Positions 1 to 8,846 are shown, numbered from the stretch's first letter. The stretch: 50,252 nt of DNA from Nitrospirota bacterium (GCA_014859105.1 JACUUX010000017.1:1-50252); one strand, 5' to 3'. Notes: generated by a model not told the origin, from the letters alone. A program made the numbers and translations.

Positions 1-43
1 GTCAAAATTCTTTTTTATTCTCTGCCACATAATTACCTCTCTA

Positions 44-111
44 AGTCATTAGTCAATAGTCATTGGTCATTGAGTTTTTTACTAATGACCAATGACTATT
101 GACTAATGACT
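44..111. terminator. 28-bp perfect palindrome downstream of recG
   Basis: Positions 44-71 and 84-111 are perfect inverted complements (28 bp each) around a 12-nt T-rich loop. The arms are built from short GTCATT/GTCAATA units. The palindrome sits five bases past the recG stop codon, where a transcription terminator would be expected, but there is no clear U-tract. A looser relative lies at 19731-19785 between acsC and acsB, so it may be a dispersed repeat that doubles as a 3' end. Confidence 0.6.
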
Positions 112-115
112 ATTA

Positions 116-2218
116 TTAGCCTGTTTTAAATAACTCCATCTTTCCCTTCCAGAAAGTTTCAAGAGATTTTCTCAACACAGGTAATCCTTTTAGCTCAGGA
201 TCTTTATCAATAAGTGCAAATGCTTCCTTCCTCGCTACATTAAGCAGTTTTGCATCTCTTGCAATATTTGCTATTTTCAGATCCGGCATACCCGATTGAC
301 GCGTGCCAAAAAATTCTCCCGGCCCTCTGATATTCAAATCTTCCTCGGCTATTTGAAAACCGTCGTTGCTCTTTACCATTATATCAAGTCTGCTTCTTGC
401 TTCTTCACCATAAGGTTCATATGCTATCAGGATACAATATGATTCATATGTGCCTCTGCCAATCCTTCCCCTCAGTTGATGTAGCTGTGATAGTCCGAAT
501 CTTTCAGCATGTATTATAATCATAAGTGTTGCATTTGGGACATCTACGCCCACTTCTATAACAGTTGTACTGACCAGTATATCTATCTCTCCCTGTTTAA
601 AGGAAGCCATTATCTGCTCCCTTTCCTGTGCTTTCATCCTGCCATGGAGCAGCCCGATCCGGAATTCGGGGAAAACCTTTTCAAATGCATTTTTGCCAAC
701 TATTGCAGACCTGAGATCGGTCTTCTCTGACTCCTCTATTATCGGATAAACAACATATGCCTGCCGTCCTTTTTTTATTTCTTCTTTTATAATGCTGTAT
801 ATGTGTTCTTTCCGGGTTGATTTAAATAAAAGAGTTTTTATCGGTCTTCTGTCCGGAGGCATTTCATCAATGATTGAATAATCCAGATCACCGTAGAGTG
901 TGAGGGAAAGTGTTCTCGGTATCGGTGTTGCTGTCATAACAAGAACATCGGGGTTTAATGCCTTTTTCCTGAGCAGTGCCCTCTGCATAACACCGAATCT
1001 GTGTTGTTCATCTATAACAACGAGCCCGAGGTTTTTGAAAATTACGCCTTCCTGTATTAGTGCATGTGTGCCTGCAATAATGTCAAACTCTCCTGAAGCA
1101 ATCCTGTCTATAGGTCTGTCTTTTTTGCTTCCTGTAAGAAGACATATTTTCAGGCCAAGGTCTTCTATTAATCTGTATATATTTATATAGTGCTGCTCCG
1201 CAAGTATTTCTGTCGGTGCCATCAGGGCTGACTGATATCCGCATTCAACCGCAACAAGCATGGCCATTAAGGCAATAACGGTCTTTCCGCACCCAACATC
1301 TCCCTGTATAAGTCTGTTCATGGGATGGGGTTTTTTCATATCATTGATTATCTCATTGAAAACCCTTTCCTGTGCCGCTGTCAGCCTGAACGGGAGCAAA
1401 TCAGGAAGTCTTCTTAGAAGTCTGCCTTCAGGTTTGAAAGCTGTTCCCTTTTCAAGTACTGAACCTTTTTTTATGACAGCAAGACCAAGTTCGAACATGA
1501 AGAGTTCATCAAAAGACAATCTTCTGTGAAAATCGCTCGCTCCCCTGTTAAGCAGGTTTATATTTGCAGAAGTATCAGGGAAGTGAACATTATAAAGACT
1601 TTCAGTCAGAGCCGGTAATGCATTCCTTTTAAAAATTTCTTCCGGTACAGGGTCAATTATATCCTTGATGCAGGTGTTTGTGATATTAAATATTACTGAT
1701 CTTACCTGCCGCACACTGAGGCCGCTTGTAACCCTGTATACAGGGACAATCCTGTTCATGTGGACTGATGAAATATCATCATCGATTATTTCATATTCAG
1801 GATTATCCATCTCAAAGCCGATTCCCCAATATGAATTCCTCTTTACTGTACCGTACAAAAGGACTTCGTCTCCGGCCCTCAAATTCTTCTTCATAAAAGG
1901 CTGGTTGAACCATCTGGCTTTTAAAAGGCCGCTGCCATCGTTGATAACAAGTTCGAATATTTTCAGATTTCTGCCCGGAAGATTTATTACTTCAGCAGAG
2001 GTTACCTTCCCGGAAACGGTCTCAGAACTTCCGTAGCTGATATTGCTTATCTTTCTGATACTACTTCTGTCTTCATATCTGTAGGGTAGATAATATAGTG
2101 CGTCTTTAACTGATTTTATTCCGAGGCGATTAAAAAGTTTGGCCCTTTTAGGGCCTACACCCTTTATATACTGGATCTGAAAATCATGAAGGTCTTTACC
2201 CCGTTGTTGCAAAACCAT
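116..2218 (-). CDS. recG: ATP-dependent DNA helicase RecG
   Basis: RecG is a branched-DNA helicase that remodels stalled replication forks and Holliday junctions in the cytoplasm. The 700-residue product is typical for the family. An N-terminal helix-hairpin-helix-like stretch (IKGVGPKRAKLFNRLG, about 18-33) leads into the OB-fold wedge domain (about 60-150). The helicase core has Walker A GDVGCGKT at 306-313 and the DEQH box at 403-406. Further on are the TATPIPRTL motif, the QLRGRIGR motif of the second RecA-like domain, and a RecG-type C-terminal end. The start is the ATG at 2218. It is a single gene on the minus strand, followed downstream by a 28-bp palindrome. Nothing looks broken. Confidence 0.97.
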   Translation of the reverse strand: MVLQQRGKDLHDFQIQYIKGVGPKRAKLFNRLGIKSVKDALYYLPYRYEDRSSIRKISNISYGSSETVSGKVTSAEVINLPGRNLKIFELVINDGSGLLKARWFNQPFMKKNLRAGDEVLLYGTVKRNSYWGIGFEMDNPEYEIIDDDISSVHMNRIVPVYRVTSGLSVRQVRSVIFNITNTCIKDIIDPVPEEIFKRNALPALTESLYNVHFPDTSANINLLNRGASDFHRRLSFDELFMFELGLAVIKKGSVLEKGTAFKPEGRLLRRLPDLLPFRLTAAQERVFNEIINDMKKPHPMNRLIQGDVGCGKTVIALMAMLVAVECGYQSALMAPTEILAEQHYINIYRLIEDLGLKICLLTGSKKDRPIDRIASGEFDIIAGTHALIQEGVIFKNLGLVVIDEQHRFGVMQRALLRKKALNPDVLVMTATPIPRTLSLTLYGDLDYSIIDEMPPDRRPIKTLLFKSTRKEHIYSIIKEEIKKGRQAYVVYPIIEESEKTDLRSAIVGKNAFEKVFPEFRIGLLHGRMKAQEREQIMASFKQGEIDILVSTTVIEVGVDVPNATLMIIIHAERFGLSQLHQLRGRIGRGTYESYCILIAYEPYGEEARSRLDIMVKSNDGFQIAEEDLNIRGPGEFFGTRQSGMPDLKIANIARDAKLLNVARKEAFALIDKDPELKGLPVLRKSLETFWKGKMELFKTG

Positions 2219-2261
2219 CTCAATAGTTTAAATAATACAAACGCATTATATAAATAGTGAC

Positions 2262-2398
2262 TGTCCATAAACTGCTGTTTGCCGAAAAAGACGTCATTCC
2301 CGCGAAGGCGGGAATCCAGTGTCTTCAATCCCGAAAGTTTTCGGGACTGGATCCCCCCGGTCAAGCCGGAGGATGACAAAAATAGGACTTTATGGACA
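2262..2398. repeat. Two-hairpin palindromic element with 10-bp terminal inverted repeat
   Basis: The core at 2293-2377 has two adjacent hairpins: GTCATTCCCGCGAAGGCGGG then AATCCAG, and CTGGATCC then CCGGTCAAGCCGG and ATGAC. The core is bracketed by TGTCCATAAA at 2262-2271 and its exact inverted complement at 2389-2398. Related elements lie at 8669-8695, 13218-13370, 24176-24243, 30154-30222, 46692-46757 and 49117-49238. The family resembles a non-autonomous MITE or REP-type repeat; no transposase gene is present in the window. Confidence 0.75.
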
Positions 2399-2408
2399 GA
2401 CTCTAAAT

Positions 2409-2470
2409 AGATGCTGAAACGAGTTCAGCATGACAAAATAGGGTGTCATTCCGAACTTGTTTCGGAATCT
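2409..2470. repeat. Additional palindromic repeat unit
   Basis: ATGCTGAAACGAGTTCAGCAT forms one hairpin and ATTCCGAACTTGTTTCGGAAT a second. Together with the element just upstream, this accounts for most of the 352-base gap between recG and nusA. The remaining 100 bases before nusA are AT-rich with no feature I can support. Confidence 0.6.
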
Positions 2471-2570
2471 CATGGTTCCAATGTAAAGACATAAATTGCA
2501 TTTGTATCAGTAGTATCTAAAATGCATAGTTAAATTATATTTTAATACAAATTTAATGCGACTACGGGGT

Positions 2571-3656
2571 TTATCCATCAGAAGGAGGGGAGAATGTCCT
2601 GTTTGCTTCTTCCAATCGTATCTTGGAATACTCGCTTTCACTCAGAATATCAATATCCCAGCCTGTAAGTTTCATAGCCAGTCTGACATTTTGACCTCTT
2701 TTGCCGATAGCGAGCGAGAGTTGCTGGTCACCCACAACAACCATGGCTGTTTTGGTTTCCTCATTGATTCCTATCCTGTCAACAACTGCCGGGCTCAATG
2801 CCCTTGCAACAAGCTCTCTCGGATCATCTGTCCATGGGATTATGTCGATTCTCTCACCCCTTAACTCCCGAACTATTGATTGTACCCTTGTTCCTTTCAT
2901 ACCTACACAGGCACCTACAGGATCAATAGAAGGATTTTTTGAATAGACTGTTAACTTTGTTCTTTCGCCGGGTTCCCTTACGACGTCTTTGATGATAACA
3001 AGTCCTTCATTAATTTCCGGGACTTCCATTTTGAATAAAGCGCCAACGAATTGAGGACTTGTCCTTGTAACCATAATTACAGGACCTTTTGATGTAATTC
3101 TCACATCTTCAATGTAAGCCCTGATGGTATCTCCTCTTTTCAGGTTTTCATTCGGGAGGGTTTCCTTAAAAGGAAGCACTGCTTCCGTTTTCCCGATGTT
3201 AAGGAAATATATTCCTTTCTCTTTCCTCATTATCGTTCCGCTGACCACCTGTCCAATTTTATCCTTGAACTCATTATAGATAACATCCCTTTCAGCTTCC
3301 CTCACTCTCTGGAAAATAACCTGTTTTGCTGTCTGTGCAGCAATCCTGCTGAAGTCATGTAAATCAAGAGGCATATTGACCGTATCACCTTCTTTTGCAT
3401 CAGGATATATCTTAATGGCCTCTTCAATGGAAATTTCTTCGTCCATGTTTGATACTTTTGATACGATTTTTTTTGTTTCAAATGCGGATATATTGCATGT
3501 CTTGGGATCTATTGTCAGGTCTATATTGGGGCCGCCACCAAACTTTTTTCTTGCGGCTGAAAGCAGGGCAGAGCGTAAGGTTTCGATCAAAACATCTCTC
3601 GGAATACCCTTTTCTCTGCTTATCTGATCTATTACATAGCAAAGTTCTTTTGACAT
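2571..3656 (-). CDS. nusA: Transcription termination/antitermination factor NusA
   Basis: NusA binds RNA polymerase and nascent RNA to control pausing, termination and antitermination. The 361-residue product has the N-terminal polymerase-binding domain (begins SKELCYVIDQISREKGIP), an S1 domain near 135-200 (IGQVVSGTIMRKEKGIYFLNIG) and two KH domains. The KH region carries the conserved GACVGMKGTRVQSIVRELRG and LAIGKRGQNVRLAMKLTGW stretches. It lacks the C-terminal acidic repeats of E. coli NusA, as in many other bacteria. Its ATG (3654-3656) shares one base with the rimP stop (TAATG), so the two genes are translationally coupled. The usual infB partner is not downstream; nusA ends at an intergenic stretch full of repeats. 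Confidence 0.97.
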   Translation of the reverse strand: MSKELCYVIDQISREKGIPRDVLIETLRSALLSAARKKFGGGPNIDLTIDPKTCNISAFETKKIVSKVSNMDEEISIEEAIKIYPDAKEGDTVNMPLDLHDFSRIAAQTAKQVIFQRVREAERDVIYNEFKDKIGQVVSGTIMRKEKGIYFLNIGKTEAVLPFKETLPNENLKRGDTIRAYIEDVRITSKGPVIMVTRTSPQFVGALFKMEVPEINEGLVIIKDVVREPGERTKLTVYSKNPSIDPVGACVGMKGTRVQSIVRELRGERIDIIPWTDDPRELVARALSPAVVDRIGINEETKTAMVVVGDQQLSLAIGKRGQNVRLAMKLTGWDIDILSESEYSKIRLEEANRTFSPPSDG

Positions 3657-4108
3657 TAAAGTTCTATCTCCAGCCTTGCCCTGGATATTTTATTAAAAGG
3701 TATATTTATTTCACGCCTGTTTACTAATAATTTTAGAAAATTGTCTTCTATCTCCAAAATACGGCCAATGAAAAAATTCTGGTTTTCTATTTTTTCTGAC
3801 GTAACTACCCGGACAAGTTTCCCCTTGTTCTTCTCGTAGTCCTCTAAACTTTTCAGTGGTCTGTCAAGTCCCGGCGAAGAAACTTCAAGAGTGTATGAAC
3901 CGGGTACAGGATCTTCAACATCAAAGACAGCACCGAGGCTTTTGCTGAACCTTTCGCAGTCGTCGAGTGTAACCCCGCCTTCTTTGTCAATAGTAACCCT
4001 TATTAATAATTTGCCCGTTCCTATTAACTCAACATCAAACAACTCGACTCCCTGCACATCAGCAATCTGTCCTGCTAACTGTGAAACCTTCTGTTTTATA
4101 TCATTCAT
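3656..4108 (-). CDS. rimP: Ribosome maturation factor RimP
   Basis: RimP assists maturation of the 30S ribosomal subunit. The product is 150 residues, the usual size. The N-terminal alpha/beta domain holds the conserved GVELFDVELIGTGKLLIRVTID stretch (about 19-40), followed by DDCERFSKSLGAVFD and the YTLEVSSPGLDRPL signature near 92-105. The C-terminal part is an SH3-like Sm-fold domain (about 110-150). It is the first gene of the rimP-nusA pair, the standard bacterial order, with a one-base overlap into nusA. A hairpin just upstream (4135-4156) probably separates it from the lipoprotein gene. Confidence 0.95.
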   Translation of the reverse strand: MNDIKQKVSQLAGQIADVQGVELFDVELIGTGKLLIRVTIDKEGGVTLDDCERFSKSLGAVFDVEDPVPGSYTLEVSSPGLDRPLKSLEDYEKNKGKLVRVVTSEKIENQNFFIGRILEIEDNFLKLLVNRREINIPFNKISRARLEIEL

Positions 4109-4131
4109 AGCGAACTCTGTTCCATATAAAA

Positions 4132-4159
4132 CAAAAGAGTGGGTTAACCCACTCTCTTG
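4132..4159 (-). terminator. Hairpin with T-run between lipoprotein gene and rimP
   Basis: The stem AGAGTGGGTTAACCCACTCT is perfectly palindromic. On the minus strand it is followed by a TTTTGTTTT tract, the layout of a rho-independent terminator for the lipoprotein gene. Confidence 0.6.
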
Positions 4160-4211
4160 TTAGAAAATAGAATAAATTAAAATAACAATTTTCGGGATAA
4201 AAATGCAACTT

Positions 4212-4241
4212 CAGAGACGGGCAGTTAACTGCCCGTCTCTG
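4212..4241 (-). terminator. Strong hairpin after the small lipoprotein gene
   Basis: CAGAGACGGGCAGTTAACTGCCCGTCTCTG is a near-perfect 15-bp stem immediately 3' of the lipoprotein stop codon on the minus strand. Only a weak T-run follows (TTGCATTTTT). Confidence 0.6.
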
Positions 4242-4249
4242 AAAATCTA

Positions 4250-4435
4250 CTATTTTGCTGGCTCTTCAACTGGCTTTTCAGGAACTATGGGCTCCTCAGG
4301 AACTGGCGTCGGGGCAGGAGTTGGTTCCTCCACCGGCATAGGCTCCTCTGGAATCGGGGTTTCAGCTGGCTTACAGCCAACAGTAAAAGCTAGCATTAAC
4401 AATAATGATAAGAATAATGCTATAAATTTTTTCAT
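4250..4435 (-). CDS. Small Pro/Glu-rich lipoprotein
   Basis: The product is 61 residues when started at the ATG at 4435, which is preceded by a strong GGAGG at a good distance. A longer in-frame start at 4456 has no such site. The sequence opens MKKFIALFLSLLLMLAF and reaches a lipobox ending in GC (Cys21), so it should be exported and lipid-anchored by signal peptidase II. The mature part is low-complexity, made of repeated E-P-T-P-x-P units, like short spacer or wall-associated lipoproteins. I recognise no domain. Hairpins follow it on the minus strand, so it is probably a monocistronic unit. The function is unknown. Confidence 0.75.
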   Translation of the reverse strand: MKKFIALFLSLLLMLAFTVGCKPAETPIPEEPMPVEEPTPAPTPVPEEPIVPEKPVEEPAK

Positions 4436-4563
4436 TAAGTTCTCACCTCCTTCCAATAATTTATCTTATCAAAGATATAATAAACAGAAATCTATGTCAA
4501 CATTAATTTATGGGGAGTTAGTAACTCTTCAGTGAGGGGTTACACAGAATTTATTAATTTTTA

Positions 4564-4592
4564 TTGACTTATGCTTTATAAATACTTAGAAT
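4564..4592 (+). promoter_or_regulatory. Sigma70-like promoter for hydBGDA
   Basis: TTGACT at 4564-4569 and TAGAAT at 4587-4592 are separated by 17 bases. This lies 88 bases upstream of the hydB start in an AT-rich gap, and it is the best promoter match in the region. Confidence 0.6.
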
Positions 4593-4679
4593 AGACATCC
4601 GGCAGATGCTTGCCGTGTATTGAGCAGAACTTTTTGAAATTATTCGCAGAAATAAAAAGCAAAACAACAAGAGGATGAT

Positions 4680-5738
4680 ATGCAATACGCGATACTGAGG
4701 AAGGAAAGATTTAACGATTTTATCGCAAGACTCTCTGAGATTCAAAAGCTTGTCGCGCCTGTGTCTAAAGGTTACAATAATTTTGCATTTGAGGAAGTCA
4801 CCACAGGCGATGAAATTGCACTTAAATATATACCCACCATACTACCTGCCAAGAAATTCTTTCTGCCCAGGCGCGAAACCCTTCTGGAATTTAACGATGC
4901 TAAGGGTGCAAATGCCGAAGCCTCAGTTGAATATGAACCTGTAACACTCTTCGGGCTTCATACCTGCGACCTATCAGGAATCCAGTGCCTGAACATGGTA
5001 TTTTCGGAACGCCCGAAAGATTACAATTATATCACGCGTAAAAACAAGATCATTCTCATTGGTCTTGAGTGCAATGAATACTGTGATGAATATGCAAGCT
5101 GTCACCTCGTAAACGCAAGCTTTCCGAGCGGCGGTTATGACCTTTTTTTTACAGATTTGGGGGACTATTATGTTGTCCATGTAAATACACCGGCAGGTGA
5201 TGAAATTATCGATAAAACCGAATCCTTTGAAAAAGCTGAAGTATATCAAATGAATGAACTCAAAAACCTGCGAGATCATAAGAGAAAGATATTTATCAAT
5301 GAAGTCCCCATAGATCGCAGTCGTATACCCGAACTGTTCGACTTGTCTTTCAGTGCGCGGGTATGGAAAGAACTTGAAGAACGGTGTCTGGCTTGCGGAA
5401 ACTGCACGAATGTATGCCCTACCTGTTACTGTTTCGATATAATAGACGAGATCGGCCTGAACATGAAGCAGGGGGTAAGATACCGCGTCTGGGACTCATG
5501 CCAGCTTGAGCCGTTCGCCAAAGTCGCCGGTGGTATAAACTTCAGAAAGGAGCGATCCGCAAGACAGCGGCATAGGTATTACAGGAAGTTCAGCTATCCC
5601 GTTGAGAGATTTTCTCGCTTCTTCTGCACAGGGTGTGGCAGGTGTACCCGTACCTGTATGGCCGGTATAAGCCTGAAAGAGACCCTCAATGAACTGATAA
5701 AAGAGAGTGAGGACAGGGTATGGAGAAGGTGGTTATAA
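4680..5738 (+). CDS. hydB: Sulfhydrogenase beta subunit (iron-sulfur electron transfer)
   Basis: This is the beta subunit of a group 3b cytosolic [NiFe] hydrogenase, passing electrons between the small subunit and the flavin subunit. The 352-residue product has an N-terminal alpha/beta region with several conserved Cys (LHTCDL, LECNEYCDEYASC). Two [4Fe-4S] ferredoxin-type motifs follow: C236-x2-C239-x2-C242-x3-C, continued by CYCFD, and C316, C319, C322, C326. It opens the hydB-hydG-hydD-hydA cluster, the same order as the Pyrococcus soluble hydrogenases, and its end overlaps hydG by 19 bases. A promoter lies at 4564-4592. In group 3b enzymes this subunit also underlies the reported polysulfide-reducing side activity. 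Confidence 0.9.
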   Translation: MQYAILRKERFNDFIARLSEIQKLVAPVSKGYNNFAFEEVTTGDEIALKYIPTILPAKKFFLPRRETLLEFNDAKGANAEASVEYEPVTLFGLHTCDLSGIQCLNMVFSERPKDYNYITRKNKIILIGLECNEYCDEYASCHLVNASFPSGGYDLFFTDLGDYYVVHVNTPAGDEIIDKTESFEKAEVYQMNELKNLRDHKRKIFINEVPIDRSRIPELFDLSFSARVWKELEERCLACGNCTNVCPTCYCFDIIDEIGLNMKQGVRYRVWDSCQLEPFAKVAGGINFRKERSARQRHRYYRKFSYPVERFSRFFCTGCGRCTRTCMAGISLKETLNELIKESEDRVWRRWL

Positions 5739-6556
5739 TAAATTCGAGCTATAGATTAAAAAAGGCGAAAATACTCAGCACCAAGAAGCTGACAGAGAAA
5801 GAAAAATTTTTTGAGATCGCGCTTTCAGACGGGGAGAGAATTGATCATGAACCAGGACAGTTTGTAATGATTTCCCTCCTTGGCATCGGAGAAGTCCCTA
5901 TTTCGGTTTGTTCCTCACCGTTAATTCGTGACTCTTTCGATATCTGCGTTAGGGCAGTCGGTAAGGTGACTAACTCACTGCACAAATTAAAACGGGGAAG
6001 TGAAATAGGAATAAGGGGTCCCTATGGAAAAGGTTTCCCAATAAGGATGCTTGAAGGAAATGATCTGTTGATAATAGCAGGCGGGTTGGGTCTGGCTCCA
6101 TTAAGGTCTCTGATTACCTATGTCCTTGACAGCCGCCGGGACTTCGGAAGGGTGCATATTTTATTCGGCTGCAAAGAGCCAAAAGAACTGCTCTTCAGGG
6201 ACGAACTCGAACAATGGAGCGAACGCACAGACCTCCATTATGCCTGTACTGTTGACAGGGCTGACGCTGACTGGGCCGGTAATGTCGGGGTAATAACCAC
6301 CCTCATCCCCGGCGTTGATATCGAGCCGGCAAGGACGTTCGCCGCAATAGTTGGCCCTCCTGTTATGTATAACTTTGTGATAAAGGAACTCCTTAACAAA
6401 GGAATTCCGGAGAATCAGATTTATTTGTCCTTCGAACGTCATATGAAATGCGGCAACGGTAAATGTGGCCGCTGCCAGATTCAGAATCTCTATTGCTGTC
6501 AGGATGGCCCGGTTTTCAATTATGAAAAAATCAAAAATATGAGCGAGGCTTTCTAA
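5720..6556 (+). CDS. hydG: Sulfhydrogenase gamma subunit, FAD/NAD(P)-binding reductase
   Basis: This is the flavin subunit of the group 3b hydrogenase, where NAD(P) would be reduced or oxidised. The 278-residue product follows the ferredoxin-NADP reductase plan. The FAD domain includes EPGQFVMISL, PISVCSSP and the GSEIGIRGPYG turn. The nucleotide-binding domain starts at IIAGGLGLAPLRSLI, and FGCKEPKELLFRDEL follows. At the C-terminus CGNGKCGRCQI plus a later Cys pair forms the [2Fe-2S] site of the dihydroorotate dehydrogenase electron-transfer (PyrK) type. The start overlaps hydB, and the stop lies one base before hydD. Sequence alone does not tell NADH from NADPH preference. Confidence 0.92.
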   Translation: MEKVVIINSSYRLKKAKILSTKKLTEKEKFFEIALSDGERIDHEPGQFVMISLLGIGEVPISVCSSPLIRDSFDICVRAVGKVTNSLHKLKRGSEIGIRGPYGKGFPIRMLEGNDLLIIAGGLGLAPLRSLITYVLDSRRDFGRVHILFGCKEPKELLFRDELEQWSERTDLHYACTVDRADADWAGNVGVITTLIPGVDIEPARTFAAIVGPPVMYNFVIKELLNKGIPENQIYLSFERHMKCGNGKCGRCQIQNLYCCQDGPVFNYEKIKNMSEAF

Positions 6557-6557
6557 T

Positions 6558-7298
6558 ATGAAAAAACCCAGGGTTGCTTTTTTTGATTTCGCATGTTGCG
6601 AAGGATGCCAGCTGCAGGTTGCAAACATGGGAGAAGCCGTACTGGATATTATCGGCTTGATAGATGTAGTTGAATGGAGAGAGGTTATGTCCGAAAAATG
6701 GAACGGAAAGCTCGACGTTGCAATTGTTGAAGGCAGCATTACTGATCCACATGCAGTTGAAAGGATAAAGCAAATCCGCAAAAGGTCGAAAATCGTGGTC
6801 GCTCTCGGTTCCTGTGCAACTATCGGCGGAGTGAACGGTATGAAGAACAATTATGTTCTTGACGAAATCAGGCAGTATGTATACGGCAACAGTTATCAAT
6901 TCTTCCCGACGGAAGCCACTAAGGCAGTTCACCAGGTGGTGAAGGTCGACTATTTTGTAAATGGCTGCCCGGTTTATATCCCTGAATTAGTAGCCGTGCT
7001 GAAAGCGGTTCTCCATGGTATACCTTACGATGTACCGGATTATCCGGTCTGTGTGGAATGCAAGCTGAACGAAAACGTATGCATGTATGACAGAAAAGTT
7101 GCCTGCCTTGGCCCTGTGACAAGAGCCGGATGTAATTCATGGTGTATTAATAATGGCAATATCTGTTACGGATGCCGCGGCATGGTGAGTAACCCGAATG
7201 AGAAGGGTGCTCAGGACGTGATTGCAAAATATAACATTTCAATGGATCTGATTGTAAATAAAATGAACATGTACAACAAATGCAGGGAGATTGGCTAA
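6558..7298 (+). CDS. hydD: Sulfhydrogenase delta subunit ([NiFe] hydrogenase small subunit)
   Basis: The small subunit carries the iron-sulfur relay next to the NiFe site. The 246-residue product has the N-terminal proximal-cluster motif FDFACCEGCQL (C13, C14, C17), then ALGSCATIGGV and NGCPVYIPEL, which supply the remaining cluster ligands. The C-terminal third is Cys-rich (CVECKLNENVC, ACLGPVTRAGCNSWC, CYGCRG) and should bind the medial and distal clusters. There is no twin-arginine signal, consistent with a cytosolic enzyme. It ends one base before the likely hydA start. Confidence 0.93.
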   Translation: MKKPRVAFFDFACCEGCQLQVANMGEAVLDIIGLIDVVEWREVMSEKWNGKLDVAIVEGSITDPHAVERIKQIRKRSKIVVALGSCATIGGVNGMKNNYVLDEIRQYVYGNSYQFFPTEATKAVHQVVKVDYFVNGCPVYIPELVAVLKAVLHGIPYDVPDYPVCVECKLNENVCMYDRKVACLGPVTRAGCNSWCINNGNICYGCRGMVSNPNEKGAQDVIAKYNISMDLIVNKMNMYNKCREIG

Positions 7299-7299
7299 G

Positions 7300-8628
7300 A
7301 TGAGCAAGAAGAATATCAATATAAATGTTGAATACTTAACGCGGGTCGAAGGACATGGAAATATTGTTGTCAATGTACATGATGGCAGATTGGATACATG
7401 CAGGCTGGAGATTGTTGAGGCAGCGCGCTTTTTTGAAGGGATGCTGCGAGGCCGGTCAATATTTGAGGCACAGCATATTACAAGCAGGATCTGCGGTATC
7501 TGTGCATGCGTCCATACACTCGCCTCGATACAGGCTGCTGAAGATGCCCTCGGTATCAAACCAACGGAACAGACAATAAAACTCAGAAAACTCCTTCTTG
7601 ACCTTGAAATGCTTGACAGTCATATTTTACATATATATTTGCTGGTAGCTCCCGATCTTTTAGGTGTCAGGAGTTTCGTCCCACTTATCCGGAGCCATCA
7701 AGATGTCGTAAGAAGGGCTTTGCGGATGAAGAAGACCTGCAATGATGTCTGTGATATTCTCGTGGGACGCCACGTCCATCCAATATCAGCAATTGTCGGA
7801 GGTTTCACAAAACTGCCGCGGGCAAAAGATATGGACGCCATGCTTGACCTGTTGAAAGGGATGAGGCCGGATATGGATGCATCGGTTGAACTGGCGACTA
7901 ATCTAAAATTTCCTGAATTTGAAAGAGATACCGAATATGTTGGGCTGGTGAGTGATGAAGATGAATATCCATTGTTAACGGGAGATATAGGTTCGACTGA
8001 CGGAATCAGGATGAATAAAAAAGATTACATGCACATCTCAAATGAGTTCATAGTACCTCACTCTACAGCCAAACGTACAAAGCTCAACAGAGAATCATAC
8101 GCAGTGGGAGCGCTTGCACGATTCAACCTTAATTCCGAAAAGCTTTTTCCTAAGGCAAAAGAAGCAGCGTCTGTATTGGGATTGAAACCCAAGTGCATCA
8201 ATCCCTATCTGAATACGGTCGCACAGTTGGTCGAATGTGTTCATTGTCTTGAACATGCCATATCAGCCGTGGAAGACCTGAAGAATACCCGGCTGAATTA
8301 TGAAGAAGAAATTGTAGTTGGTTTAAACGAGCAGAGAAGGATTCCGGTAAGGGCAGGCAACGGTGTCGCGGCTGTCGAGGCTCCGAGGGGAATCCTTTTC
8401 CATAACTATCAGACCGATGAGAACGGCATTATAATAAACGCCAATTGTGTGATTCCCACAAACCAGAATACCGGCAACATAGAATATGATATGATGAAAC
8501 TGGTCCCCGAGGTCCTAAACAGAAATGAAGAAGAGATAACACTTGCCCTCGAAATGCTGGTACGTTCTTATGACCCCTGTATTTCCTGTTCAGCACATCT
8601 TCTGGATATCAGATTCATAAATAAATAA
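7300..8628 (+). CDS. hydA: Sulfhydrogenase alpha subunit ([NiFe] hydrogenase large subunit)
   Basis: This is the catalytic NiFe subunit, performing reversible H2 oxidation coupled to NAD(P) through hydG. I prefer the ATG at 7300 (442 residues) because GGGAG at 7284-7288 is well spaced from it; an upstream TTG at 7291 is possible. The N-terminal nickel motif RICGICACVH gives C65, C68 and H72. The C-terminal motif DPCISCSAH gives C427, C430 and H433. Nine residues (LLDIRFINK) follow H433 and are probably removed by a maturation endopeptidase. No protease gene and no hyp maturation genes are in this window. A half-copy of the palindromic element lies about 40 bases downstream. Confidence 0.95.
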   Translation: MSKKNININVEYLTRVEGHGNIVVNVHDGRLDTCRLEIVEAARFFEGMLRGRSIFEAQHITSRICGICACVHTLASIQAAEDALGIKPTEQTIKLRKLLLDLEMLDSHILHIYLLVAPDLLGVRSFVPLIRSHQDVVRRALRMKKTCNDVCDILVGRHVHPISAIVGGFTKLPRAKDMDAMLDLLKGMRPDMDASVELATNLKFPEFERDTEYVGLVSDEDEYPLLTGDIGSTDGIRMNKKDYMHISNEFIVPHSTAKRTKLNRESYAVGALARFNLNSEKLFPKAKEAASVLGLKPKCINPYLNTVAQLVECVHCLEHAISAVEDLKNTRLNYEEEIVVGLNEQRRIPVRAGNGVAAVEAPRGILFHNYQTDENGIIINANCVIPTNQNTGNIEYDMMKLVPEVLNRNEEEITLALEMLVRSYDPCISCSAHLLDIRFINK

Positions 8629-8668
8629 AAATCGGTTCATTCGTAAAACAGTTGAAAATCATAAACGA

Positions 8669-8756
8669 CTGGATTCCTGCCTTCGCGGGAATGACAAAAC
8701 CCAATTGTGACACAGTCTCTTGACCGGATAATGACGACCATTGGAACAGAGTTCGC
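8669..8756. repeat. Partial palindromic element after hydA
   Basis: One hairpin half (CTGGATTCCTGCC to GGGAATGAC, 8669-8695) is followed at 8737-8756 by ACCATTGGAACAGAGTTCGC. That string is the exact inverted complement of 13218-13237, an end of the element that splits a gene there. The 218-base hydA to TPR gap holds nothing else I can support. Confidence 0.6.
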
Positions 8757-8846
8757 TATGGATTAAAAGGGTTAAATTTAATATTCCTTGGTGATATACT
8801 TCTTTTTTTTTGGACAATGTAAATAAATTATTCTAATATTATTCAT

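Noticed and set aside
6161-6932. Long minus-strand frames over hydG/hydD
   Set aside because: These are complements of conserved hydrogenase genes without family resemblance.
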